Positions 28,601 to 35,851 of a stretch of DNA of 64,000 nt are shown here, one piece after another (position 1 is the first letter of the stretch; every line of letters starts with the position of its first letter). Both the position numbers and the translations under genes were made by a program. Under the pieces are notes generated by a model. It was not told where the DNA came from, made no database searches, and saw only the letters and a program-made list of their open reading frames with translations. Source of the DNA: Filimonas zeae (GTDB taxonomy: Bacteria; Bacteroidota; Bacteroidia; Chitinophagales; Chitinophagaceae); the NCBI RefSeq assembly GCF_014641615.1, contig NZ_BMIB01000003.1:1116001-1180000 (forward strand), in the 5' to 3' direction.

Positions 28601-31600
28601 AAGCAGGTATAAAACAGAACAGGAATATTCCACTACTATAGACATGCAATCACTTGCTGCCAGGAAAACGGCATGGGTGTATGATGCACATGGTAACATA
28701 ACCAGTCAAACACAAACCAAAGGCGCCTGGAGCGGCGGTTCCGTATCAGCCATAGAAACCATTGCTACCAGCACCACGTATACACAGGCCGGCCCCGCGC
28801 TTACCCCTTTACAGCCGGTTACCGTACAGGAAACCCGTACCCGCTCAGGCGCTGCTGCTATTACACAGCAAACCACCATGAGTTATACGGCAGACCGTGG
28901 GCTGCTGGCCTCTAAAACCACCTGGGCCTCAACACCGCTTGCCGCTACGGTTACCTATAGTTACGATAGTTATGGCAACTGTACCGGCACCACCTCTGCT
29001 GTTGCCGGAAAAGCAACGGTTACCAGTACTATTACTTTCGATGCCTCGCATCGTTTTCCGGAGCAACATGTTATGCAAACCGGAAGTATTATCAGTACTA
29101 AAAAGGCTACCTACCACGCATACTGGGGTAAACCCGTTACAGAAGTTGAAGGTGATGCTGCTTCGGGCACATTAACCACCGTTTATGAGTACAATGGGTT
29201 TGGTGTGCTTTCTAAAACCACTACGCCACTGGGGCACCAGATTACGCATTCCACCGGCTGGGACGTTGCGGGCGCACAGTTATACTATGCACTAACAGAT
29301 TTTCCGGACGGTGTGGCCCCGGATGTAAAAGTGTGGTATGATGTGTATGGAAGAGCAATTAAAAGTCAGTCGCTGGGCTGGAGCAACCAATGGGCTACCA
29401 CCACCACTAAATACGATGCCAGAGGCCGTGTTACCGAAAAGGCGCTGCCGTATTACAGTTCAGAAACCCCGCAGCTTACCACCACCAGCTACGATCATCT
29501 TAACCGGCAACTCACGGTAACCACACCCAACAGTGCTGCCAGCTACACGTATTATCAGGCTGGTAATGGCCAAACTACGGTAACGGTTACCAATGCAGCC
29601 GGGCAGCCATCCAGCCGCACTACCGATGCTACGGGCCTGCTGGTAAATGCCACAGACAATGGCGGCACTTTATCCTATACCTACAACAGCCTGGGTAAAG
29701 AGCAGTCTGTACAACTTAACGGCCAGGCAGTATCATCCTCCGGTTTTGACGCCTACGGCCGGGAAACCAGTAAAACAGAACCCAACACCGGCACTATTAC
29801 TTATGAATACGATGCACTCAGCCACCTTACCCGGCAAACAGATGCCAATGGCGATATAACCCATATCAGTTATGACGATCTGGAACGCGTTTCCGTACGC
29901 ACCACCAAAGAGGGTGCTTATAGTTACACGTATAACAACAGTAACCTGAACAAAGAAATCCAGAGTATTGCAGGCCCTGCCGGCACAGAAACTTATACCT
30001 ACGATGGTTACCGCCGTCTTACCGGAAAAACACAAACAGTACCCGGTTCCGGCACGTTTACTACCACGTACCAGTATAACCCCGCCGGCAAACAGTTATC
30101 AGTAACCTACCCCAACAATGTAACTATACAAAGCGCCTACAATACAGCGGGTATGGTTACACAACTTACCTGGGGCAGCAAAGTACTGTATAATGCCCAG
30201 GCGGTTAACGGAACAGGGCAACCGGTACAATACACACTTGCCGATGGGCGCACCAGTACCATTACCTATAACAAAAGCCTGCCGGCACGTTATTATACAC
30301 CCGGTGTGCAGGATCTGAATTTCACCTTCCATGCGCAGAACGGCAACCTTACTTCACGCAGAGATGATATAGCCGGTATTACAGAAACCTTCACGTACGA
30401 TGCTGTTGACCGGCTTACCAGTGCAACGGTAAACGGCACCCAGCAGTTTTCTATTACTTATGATGGCACTAACAATTCCACCAAAGGCAACATACAGGAG
30501 AAAAGCGATGTAGGTACTTATGTATATCAATCTGCCAAACCCAATGCCATTGCCTATATAAGCCCGCTCAGTTCCGCTGTAAATACAGCTGCGGCAGGGC
30601 TTACGGCTACGTATACCAGCTTTCAGCGGCCGCTGCATCTGGAACAGAATGGTGCAATAGCCGATTTTACTTACGGGGTAGATAATGAGCGCACCAGAAT
30701 GGTACTGAATGCCGGTGCACAAACCCAAACCCGTTTGTACCTGGGCGCTTACGAAAAACAAACCTTAGCCAACGGCACTGTTAATGAAGTAGTATACGTT
30801 GGAGGTGGCAATGGCCTCTGCGCTATGATTGTTAACGGCCATGCTTATACCGTATATACCGATTATCTGGGCAGCATACTTACCGTTACCAGCGAAAACG
30901 GTACCATAGCAGCGCAACAGAATTTTGATGCATGGGGCAGAAACCGCAATGCCCAAACATGGCAGTATGCAAATGTGGCAGCAGTACCCAACTGGCTAAT
31001 GCGCGGTTATACCGGACATGAACATATACCGGTTATAAACCTTATTAACATGAATGCGCGGCTGTACGACCCTGTAACCGGCCGCATGCTAAGCCCCGAC
31101 CCATATGTAATGGGCAATGGCAATACACAGGGCTTTAACCGCTTTGCATATGCCCTTAACAACCCTTTACGTTATACCGATCCTAACGGCGAAATTGTAT
31201 GGTTTGTGCCGTTAATATACGCTGCTGTGAATGTAGCCGTAGACCTGGTGATGAACAAAGGCAATATGAATTTCGGGCAGATAGCCATGAGTGCTGTATC
31301 CGGTGCCATAGGTGGCTTTTTAGGTGGCGGCAGTATTACTACGGTGGGCGGCGCCTTCTTTGGTGCCGGTGTGGGGCAACTAAACAAGCTATTCCCGGCC
31401 ATGCCGCTGTATCAGTCAGAACATTTCAATCTCAGCGTTTCTCCTATGATAGGCTTTGGCTCCAGCGGTGTTACCAGCGGCATAAGTTTAAATGCAAGCG
31501 GCGTAATTGGCGATTTTGCTTATTCTGCCAGCGTTGGTATGGGCTTTAACTCCGGCGTAAGCAGCCTGGGCGAAAGTGTAGGCAGCAGCAATTACTGGAA

Positions 31601-32144
31601 CTGGGGAGCTTCTGCCGGATATTTTGATGGCCATACTACTTACGGCGCCGGATGGAGCGTTAACTACTTTACCGGCACATCCAAACAAAACGTTGCCGCG
31701 CCTTCGTTACTGATAGGAGATTTTACCCTGAGGGTAGATGAAGATTTTCTGGGCGATGGTGAAGACCGTTACCGCACCGGCGGGCTGCTGGCTACGTATA
31801 AAGTAAACGATGAAATTACACTGGCACTGGGTGGTAGTATGATGACCGGACAGGCGCAGGAAAGCGAGAAACATCCTAACCTTGATTTCGGCCACCCTAC
31901 CCTGGGTACCTATAACCCTGCGGGCGAATTAAACACCACACTCCGTGGCGGCACTATGTATGGTGGGGTTATTTACAAAGGGCAGGCATTTTTTTACGGC
32001 CATAACAGCGAAACACGTTTGCACAACATTCAAAACTGGATACATAGAAACGTAGTGCAAACCGCGTATTTTTACGATCATCAGCTGCCTTCCCAATCGT
32101 ATTTTTATTCCGGAGGCTTTAACTCTAATTACTTATTTTATTAG
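25629..32144 (+). CDS. SpvB/FG-GAP/RHS polymorphic toxin with type-23-like C terminus
   Basis: 2171 residues. Signal peptide (to about 20). SpvB-like entry domain (about 30-100: TYKIPVPVPAGVAGMQPSLA, GWGWNLEGLSLI). Seven FG-GAP/VCBS calcium-loop repeats between about 321 and 815 (GDFNGDGKSD, SDLDGDGIDD, GDFDGDGSVD, DYDGDGKQE, GDFNGDKKTD, DYNGDGITD, GDFDGDGKTE). RHS/YD repeats about 1000-1750, then the core closure with DYLGSI, ARLYDPVTGRMLSPDPY (about 1807-1823) and NPLRYTDPNGE (about 1842-1852). The last 317 residues are unique to this protein and fit polymorphic toxin type 23 (GDGEDRYRTGG, about 2035). The RHS shell would encapsulate this tip until release. A candidate immunity gene follows 3 bases later. 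Confidence 0.85.
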   Translation: MRKKIHLLCCVLLHATVLLAQPDQSKPVGSIKGEASVSPAGAATYKIPVPVPAGVAGMQPSLALAYSSQAGDGQAGWGWNLEGLSLITRVNQSRFFNGRTEPFKMTADDNFFVDGQLLMPVSGTNGANATQYKTQTENQARIESFGGTTGNPDWWKVTRKDGSTVEYGKKADDKIAAGANISWLVSSITDVNGNKIDYTYSRYDAELALYEIAYSNTIVRFTYTTKANPNITFINGHKIINSRLLSQISILLNNVQQQKITFQYDTQLGRNYLTAAELFGTDNQSVITRFNYGQLSQEENATALQSNYPVQGGSHNWTLTPGDFNGDGKSDLVVANLQYNVQDNEIKDVTSSYYNLITNAGVPSSPYALATSKYELQTSYNANNYLKGNDENHPFVYMNSDLDGDGIDDMLRIGKNLNNFQDSRGDWHNNGMYYVDNLSVDKFTPSGTAVSRTTTTLPVPNDYMGTYNFTLKDANSSIQGDFDGDGSVDIIHVLGRQYQSGETIERRFNIFNGWYIYRRTPIYDYVYKSFVVNMTAGESNAEILGLTDQLKDAKAIYPIDYDGDGKQELLVIKDTYSTIFSIYRVSATTGYLYAASQLLQTMQLTYSTSRMYQLGDFNGDKKTDILSIYNGSSTATIYYSTGTGFLTGNVPLQRTTNFTSAWPDRVIAADYNGDGITDILHAYEYPVVIPIPGGTQTSYSPRQEVYYMKGLTYSTSYIYSTTELCPSDYAWFVNSWPDAQIAGYSNDIYCYGVNPELPQPMRLPVDPGESSPAYIVHYNYQEVENLYPKYTYKTSWLSGMASNFRMPMETGDFDGDGKTEIIQSLNGTGYIVCYFSGIAGNGNTSRLQTVTDGFGNVTTFNYNTLANGGTTVYTRTPGNTMWYPYNTVSLPITVVKSLTKPNGIGGVQTDSYLYQDAIVHRSKGFLGFKGVTVSNTTTDSKSETTSELNQNVALMLPATDKTWINNLQVQEVQNKYTVTTLANGSTRYYPLSRYKTEQEYSTTIDMQSLAARKTAWVYDAHGNITSQTQTKGAWSGGSVSAIETIATSTTYTQAGPALTPLQPVTVQETRTRSGAAAITQQTTMSYTADRGLLASKTTWASTPLAATVTYSYDSYGNCTGTTSAVAGKATVTSTITFDASHRFPEQHVMQTGSIISTKKATYHAYWGKPVTEVEGDAASGTLTTVYEYNGFGVLSKTTTPLGHQITHSTGWDVAGAQLYYALTDFPDGVAPDVKVWYDVYGRAIKSQSLGWSNQWATTTTKYDARGRVTEKALPYYSSETPQLTTTSYDHLNRQLTVTTPNSAASYTYYQAGNGQTTVTVTNAAGQPSSRTTDATGLLVNATDNGGTLSYTYNSLGKEQSVQLNGQAVSSSGFDAYGRETSKTEPNTGTITYEYDALSHLTRQTDANGDITHISYDDLERVSVRTTKEGAYSYTYNNSNLNKEIQSIAGPAGTETYTYDGYRRLTGKTQTVPGSGTFTTTYQYNPAGKQLSVTYPNNVTIQSAYNTAGMVTQLTWGSKVLYNAQAVNGTGQPVQYTLADGRTSTITYNKSLPARYYTPGVQDLNFTFHAQNGNLTSRRDDIAGITETFTYDAVDRLTSATVNGTQQFSITYDGTNNSTKGNIQEKSDVGTYVYQSAKPNAIAYISPLSSAVNTAAAGLTATYTSFQRPLHLEQNGAIADFTYGVDNERTRMVLNAGAQTQTRLYLGAYEKQTLANGTVNEVVYVGGGNGLCAMIVNGHAYTVYTDYLGSILTVTSENGTIAAQQNFDAWGRNRNAQTWQYANVAAVPNWLMRGYTGHEHIPVINLINMNARLYDPVTGRMLSPDPYVMGNGNTQGFNRFAYALNNPLRYTDPNGEIVWFVPLIYAAVNVAVDLVMNKGNMNFGQIAMSAVSGAIGGFLGGGSITTVGGAFFGAGVGQLNKLFPAMPLYQSEHFNLSVSPMIGFGSSGVTSGISLNASGVIGDFAYSASVGMGFNSGVSSLGESVGSSNYWNWGASAGYFDGHTTYGAGWSVNYFTGTSKQNVAAPSLLIGDFTLRVDEDFLGDGEDRYRTGGLLATYKVNDEITLALGGSMMTGQAQESEKHPNLDFGHPTLGTYNPAGELNTTLRGGTMYGGVIYKGQAFFYGHNSETRLHNIQNWIHRNVVQTAYFYDHQLPSQSYFYSGGFNSNYLFY

Positions 32145-32147
32145 CAT

Positions 32148-32732
32148 ATGAGAGGTTTTATAAGTGCCATAACAGGTATTGTTTTTTCCGGATGCACCAG
32201 TTTCGGGCATCTGGAAAAACCATCCCTGCCCCAAAAGCCGCTGGCTAACGAAGCACTGAACGGGGTATATACCTGTATGGATAGCGCCTGGCAACAGGCC
32301 TGCAGCAACAACACATCCTGCACATTTTTATCACGGCCATTTGTTTTTCTGCCCAACGGCACGGTAATAGGCATAGGGCATATAGGCTTTCAGCAGCAGG
32401 ATGAATTGAACCGGTATTTAGCCGTAAACCGGGAAGAGATATACAACCGCTACCGTATGCTGGGTAGTTATTACTTCCGGGGCGATACGCTTATTGCCAG
32501 CATTAATTACCCTTACCGGGGCCGGGGGCAGCAGGGCATATACCGCACAACTACTTTCAGTGGTATAAAAACACAGGGCGATACCATAAAAGATTTTAAA
32601 ATGGTAGCCCCCTGGCCGGATATATATGATGATGCATTTTACCGGAAAATGAACAACGGGTTCAGCCGTTTACTTACCGGCTTTAACCTGTTGTATAAAG
32701 GCAGGCCTGCGGCAGATAGTACCGCACCGTAA
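32148..32732 (+). CDS. Small lipoprotein, candidate immunity protein
   Basis: 194 residues starting 3 bases after the toxin stop. The N terminus MRGFISAITGIVFSGC has a short hydrophobic stretch and a lipobox-like FSGC (Cys 16), so it is probably a lipoprotein. The body has no family I recognise; it contains SCTFLSRPFVFLPNGTVIGI and several Tyr/Arg-rich strands. Position directly behind the variable toxin tip is where polymorphic-toxin immunity genes sit, and an envelope location would suit protection against an incoming extracellular toxin. Function is inferred from context only. Confidence 0.6.
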   Translation: MRGFISAITGIVFSGCTSFGHLEKPSLPQKPLANEALNGVYTCMDSAWQQACSNNTSCTFLSRPFVFLPNGTVIGIGHIGFQQQDELNRYLAVNREEIYNRYRMLGSYYFRGDTLIASINYPYRGRGQQGIYRTTTFSGIKTQGDTIKDFKMVAPWPDIYDDAFYRKMNNGFSRLLTGFNLLYKGRPAADSTAP

Positions 32733-32799
32733 CGGCACTTAAAAAACAGCAACTGGCACGGTTTTGTAAGCATAGGTATTGAACTAAAAGCTGTTACCT

Positions 32800-33000
32800 A
32801 TGACACAGAACCTGAACGACAAAAAAGAGCAACAAAAAGATAATAAGGACGCTGCGGTGCAGCCCGATCCGGAAACGCTGCATACTACCGATCCGCAGGA
32901 GCATATGGAAGGCCCTGTTTCTTCGCTGGTAAAAAAGGCGGCAGAAGAAATGGACGATGATGAAGTGCCGGAAGAGGAAAAAGAAAAACCGAAAAAATAA
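32800..33000 (+). CDS. Small, highly charged hypothetical protein
   Basis: 66 residues, very rich in Lys, Glu and Asp (EEMDDDEVPEEEKEKPKK at the end), without signal peptide or hydrophobic segment; probably disordered. A strong terminator follows 17 bases after its stop, which supports it as a real transcribed gene. No family recognised. Confidence 0.55.
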   Translation: MTQNLNDKKEQQKDNKDAAVQPDPETLHTTDPQEHMEGPVSSLVKKAAEEMDDDEVPEEEKEKPKK

Positions 33001-33016
33001 GTGAACCAATAAGTTA

Positions 33017-33051
33017 AAATTCCCCCTTACAAACGAAGGGGGAATTTTTTT
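33017..33051 (+). terminator. Rho-independent terminator
   Basis: Perfect 12-bp stem AAATTCCCCCTT / AAGGGGGAATTT with a 7-base loop and a T run ending at 33051. Confidence 0.88.
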
Positions 33052-33124
33052 CCCTGTTACTGGTGCCTGTGCCTTGCCGCTGATATACGATATTTGCGTA
33101 GTTTAACAGAATTAAGACAGGCAT

Positions 33125-33724
33125 ATGCACGTTAGAAAAAGATACTTATTGCTGGCAGTACTGTTTGCTGCCGCCGCCCTTTACCTTTTTACCCGCAAGG
33201 GCTGCACAGACAGCACAGAAACCAGTCAGTATAATGTAACCCTGCAACAGCTGCGCGGGGTAAACAAACTGGTTATATGGGAGCAGGATTTTACCCTGAA
33301 CGATCTGCAGACCAAAGAGCGCACTTATATGAAGTGGTTTACCACCAAAGAATCTGTTATTACTACTGTAAGTGGCCGCATGGGCTTTCATATAGACCTC
33401 TCCGATTCTATTCACACCTGCATTACCCGCACTGCTGAATCGGTACTGGTACAGGCGCCTTTACAAATTACTTACGTAAGCCTGGATATGGCCAGCCTGA
33501 AACAGGTAAAAGACGCCTCTGTAAACCCGGCCGTGAATATTGACGAAAAGGAGATTATTAAACACCTGGATCAGAAAGCGCTGGAACAATACCTGCCGGC
33601 CATTAAAGCCACATTAAGCACCAAAGCATTAACCGATCAGGAGTATCAGCTGCAAAAGCTTACCGGGCTGCCGGTGCGTATTGAAATTACGGGTATGCCT
33701 ACTCCTTCCCAATACCAAAAATAA
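33125..33724 (+). CDS. DUF4230 family membrane-anchored protein
   Basis: 199 residues. One N-terminal hydrophobic anchor (YLLLAVLFAAAALYLF, about 7-22), then the DUF4230 fold: LRGVNKLVIWEQDFTL, a beta-strand field including GRMGFHIDLSD, and the C-terminal LTGLPVRIEI. Function of the family is not established. Followed 8 bases after its stop by a DUF6265-like gene, so the two are probably co-transcribed. Confidence 0.8.
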   Translation: MHVRKRYLLLAVLFAAAALYLFTRKGCTDSTETSQYNVTLQQLRGVNKLVIWEQDFTLNDLQTKERTYMKWFTTKESVITTVSGRMGFHIDLSDSIHTCITRTAESVLVQAPLQITYVSLDMASLKQVKDASVNPAVNIDEKEIIKHLDQKALEQYLPAIKATLSTKALTDQEYQLQKLTGLPVRIEITGMPTPSQYQK

Positions 33725-33731
33725 CCAACGC

Positions 33732-34199
33732 ATGAAACCAGTTTTATTCATAACACTGCTTACCTGTTGCTGCTTTCGCATAACGCCTGCACAAACCGGC
33801 ATACAGCAGGCCCGCTGGCTACTGGGCAGCTGGCAGCAACAGGCCGGAAAACGCATTCAAACAGAAGAATGGAAGCAGCTTAACGATAGCACTTTTGCAG
33901 GCCGCAGTTACTGGTTAAAAGGTACCGATACTGTTTTACTGGAACAAACCACCATTGTCTGGCGCAACAGGCGGCTTTATTATATTCCCGTGGTGCAAGG
34001 GCAAAACAATGAGCAGCCGGTACAGTTTACACAAGCCGGAATAACAGCCGGCAAGCTGATATTTGAGAATAAAACACACGACTTTCCTCAACAGATCAGC
34101 TACCAACTGATAAACCCTGACTCAGCAGTTGCAGAAATCTCAGGAACACTGAAAGGCATTTATCAAACACGCAGCTTTCCTATGCGCCGTCTTCCGTAA
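33732..34199 (+). CDS. DUF6265-like secreted small protein
   Basis: 155 residues from ATG 33732; the longer frame would overlap the preceding gene. Signal peptide (MKPVLFITLLTCCCFRITPA). The body has a lipocalin-like pattern: ARWLLGSWQQQ, TEEWKQLNDSTFAGRSYWL, LIFENKTHDFPQQISYQ. This sequence order is characteristic of DUF6265-type proteins whose ligand is unknown. Its 3' end overlaps the convergent TRIC gene by 20 bases. Confidence 0.7.
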   Translation: MKPVLFITLLTCCCFRITPAQTGIQQARWLLGSWQQQAGKRIQTEEWKQLNDSTFAGRSYWLKGTDTVLLEQTTIVWRNRRLYYIPVVQGQNNEQPVQFTQAGITAGKLIFENKTHDFPQQISYQLINPDSAVAEISGTLKGIYQTRSFPMRRLP

Positions 34200-34842
34200 T
34201 ATCCGGGCCTATTGAGGGCAGTTTCCAGTGCAGTTTTACGGCCAGTATGCGAATGGTAAGAATAAGTACTATCGAAAGTGATTCTGCCATCTGAGCGGGC
34301 AGAAAACGCAGCGCAATGCAATAAAAACTCCCTCCCACAATACAGGCTGTGGCATAAACTTCTTTATGAAACAATGCTGGTGGGGTATTTAGCAGCACAT
34401 CTCTTAACACGCCGCCAAAACATCCGGTAATAGTACCCAATGCCACGCCTATGGCCGGGTGCAGCTGAATAGCAAGTCCTTTTTGTATACCGATGATGGT
34501 AAAAAAGCCTAACCCAAGGGCATCGAATATCAACAGGGTATTCTGAAAGTTTTTAATGTGCCTGCGAAATAAAATGGTGGCAAAGCCGGTGGCCAGAATA
34601 ATGGCAGGCGTATTCATATCGCGCAGCCAGGTAACCGGGGTATTACCTATCAATACATCTCTAAGGGTTCCTCCGCCAATAGCGGTAACAAATGCCATCA
34701 TCAGCACGCCCAGCAAATCGTAGCGCCTGTTAATGGCCGAAACGGCTCCGGACACTGCAAATGCAATGGTACCTACCACTTCAATAATATACGTGTAACT
34801 CAAAACGGGTTTATTTACCGGCAAATATATACACTTACACAA
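34180..34842 (-). CDS. TRIC-type (YadS/YicG, UPF0126) cation channel family protein
   Basis: 220 residues with about seven transmembrane helices in an inverted repeat: the paired signatures GTIAFAVSGAVSA / GGGTLRDVLIG and DALGLGFFTIIG / FGGVLRDVLLN. Prokaryotic TRIC homologues form trimeric monovalent-cation channels, each subunit having its own pore. Some UPF0126 relatives are implicated in glycine transport. Located in the inner membrane. A Met at residue 12 or so would also be a usable start. Confidence 0.88.
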   Translation of the reverse strand: MCKCIYLPVNKPVLSYTYIIEVVGTIAFAVSGAVSAINRRYDLLGVLMMAFVTAIGGGTLRDVLIGNTPVTWLRDMNTPAIILATGFATILFRRHIKNFQNTLLIFDALGLGFFTIIGIQKGLAIQLHPAIGVALGTITGCFGGVLRDVLLNTPPALFHKEVYATACIVGGSFYCIALRFLPAQMAESLSIVLILTIRILAVKLHWKLPSIGPDITEDGA

Positions 34843-34949
34843 AGCCCCGGCTTGCGGGCCAGGGCTTTGTTACATCTGTCCGGGGGGACATGACGGTGCC
34901 AGCTGCCATAAGGACTTTGGCAGCAGCATACAAAAAATGCGCTTAACTG

Positions 34950-35756
34950 TTAATACAGGTAATACAACGCAATTTTATCATTTGCGTTGAAAGTGCGGTT
35001 GCCGCCGTTGCTACAAGCCAGCATCCACGAATTAGGATCGGGGCCGGTAGGCGTACCCGGTATATGAATAGCACCTACGTTACTGGCGCCCTCATTAACC
35101 GCAGCACCACCACAGCTGTAGCTTCTGTTGGCAAAGTCTGTATGGCGGAAGCCAATGCAATGGCCTATCTCATGCTGTATTACAGAGCCCACATACAATA
35201 TGTTGGGACTGCTGCCATACGCCTGAGGGTGTGTATTCATAAGAATACTGTTATAGGGGTTGCCCGAACCGGTAGGAAAACCAGCTGAACCCAGCGTAAT
35301 ATAACCACCGCTTGGCCCCTGATAAAAACCGGTAATATTAATATCAGCCGTACCGGTGGTAATACGCGTAAATGTAAGCTCCAGGCCCAGGGCATTATAC
35401 CGCGCAAGCGCCGTATCTGTACCTACAATAAAGGCATTGCCCAGGTTACTCACTTTTACTCTGATGTTTCTTGGTTTAGACACCAGGTTGGTAGTTCTGT
35501 ACTGTTCATCCGTAGCCACACGCAGCAACTTGTTTTCGTTGTTGCCGTTAAGCAGCTCATCTGTTAGTACAATGTCCCCCTCTACCAGGTAACCGTTTTC
35601 TACTTTTCTAACCCCGTCGGTTCCAAAACCCAGTGTCTTGATTTTTGCAAGCGTAGCCGTGCTTACATTGTCTGTGTTGGTGTTGTCAGCGTCCTTTTTC
35701 TGACAAGAGGTAGCGAACGCGCCGATGCACAGCGCGAGGAGCAAGTGTTTTCTCAT
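34950..35756 (-). CDS. M57-type (dual-action HEIGH) metalloprotease lipoprotein
   Basis: 268 residues from ATG 35756, preferred over 35774 because it opens a lipoprotein signal MRKHLLLALCIGAFATSC (Cys 18). The zinc motif HEIGHCIGFRH (about 195-205) fits the metzincin HExxHxxGxxH pattern of peptidase M57. The protein is probably a cell-surface or periplasmic protease. A poly-polar linker follows the lipid anchor (KKDADNTNTDN). Transcribed divergently from the subtilase-like gene at 35852. Confidence 0.85.
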   Translation of the reverse strand: MRKHLLLALCIGAFATSCQKKDADNTNTDNVSTATLAKIKTLGFGTDGVRKVENGYLVEGDIVLTDELLNGNNENKLLRVATDEQYRTTNLVSKPRNIRVKVSNLGNAFIVGTDTALARYNALGLELTFTRITTGTADINITGFYQGPSGGYITLGSAGFPTGSGNPYNSILMNTHPQAYGSSPNILYVGSVIQHEIGHCIGFRHTDFANRSYSCGGAAVNEGASNVGAIHIPGTPTGPDPNSWMLACSNGGNRTFNANDKIALYYLY

Positions 35757-35851
35757 ATGTAGATTATATTTCAACTAATTTACTTCACAAATACGGCAAT
35801 TGCAATATTTAACATGTTTTTTTATTTATTTTTATCAAACAAATACACCTG

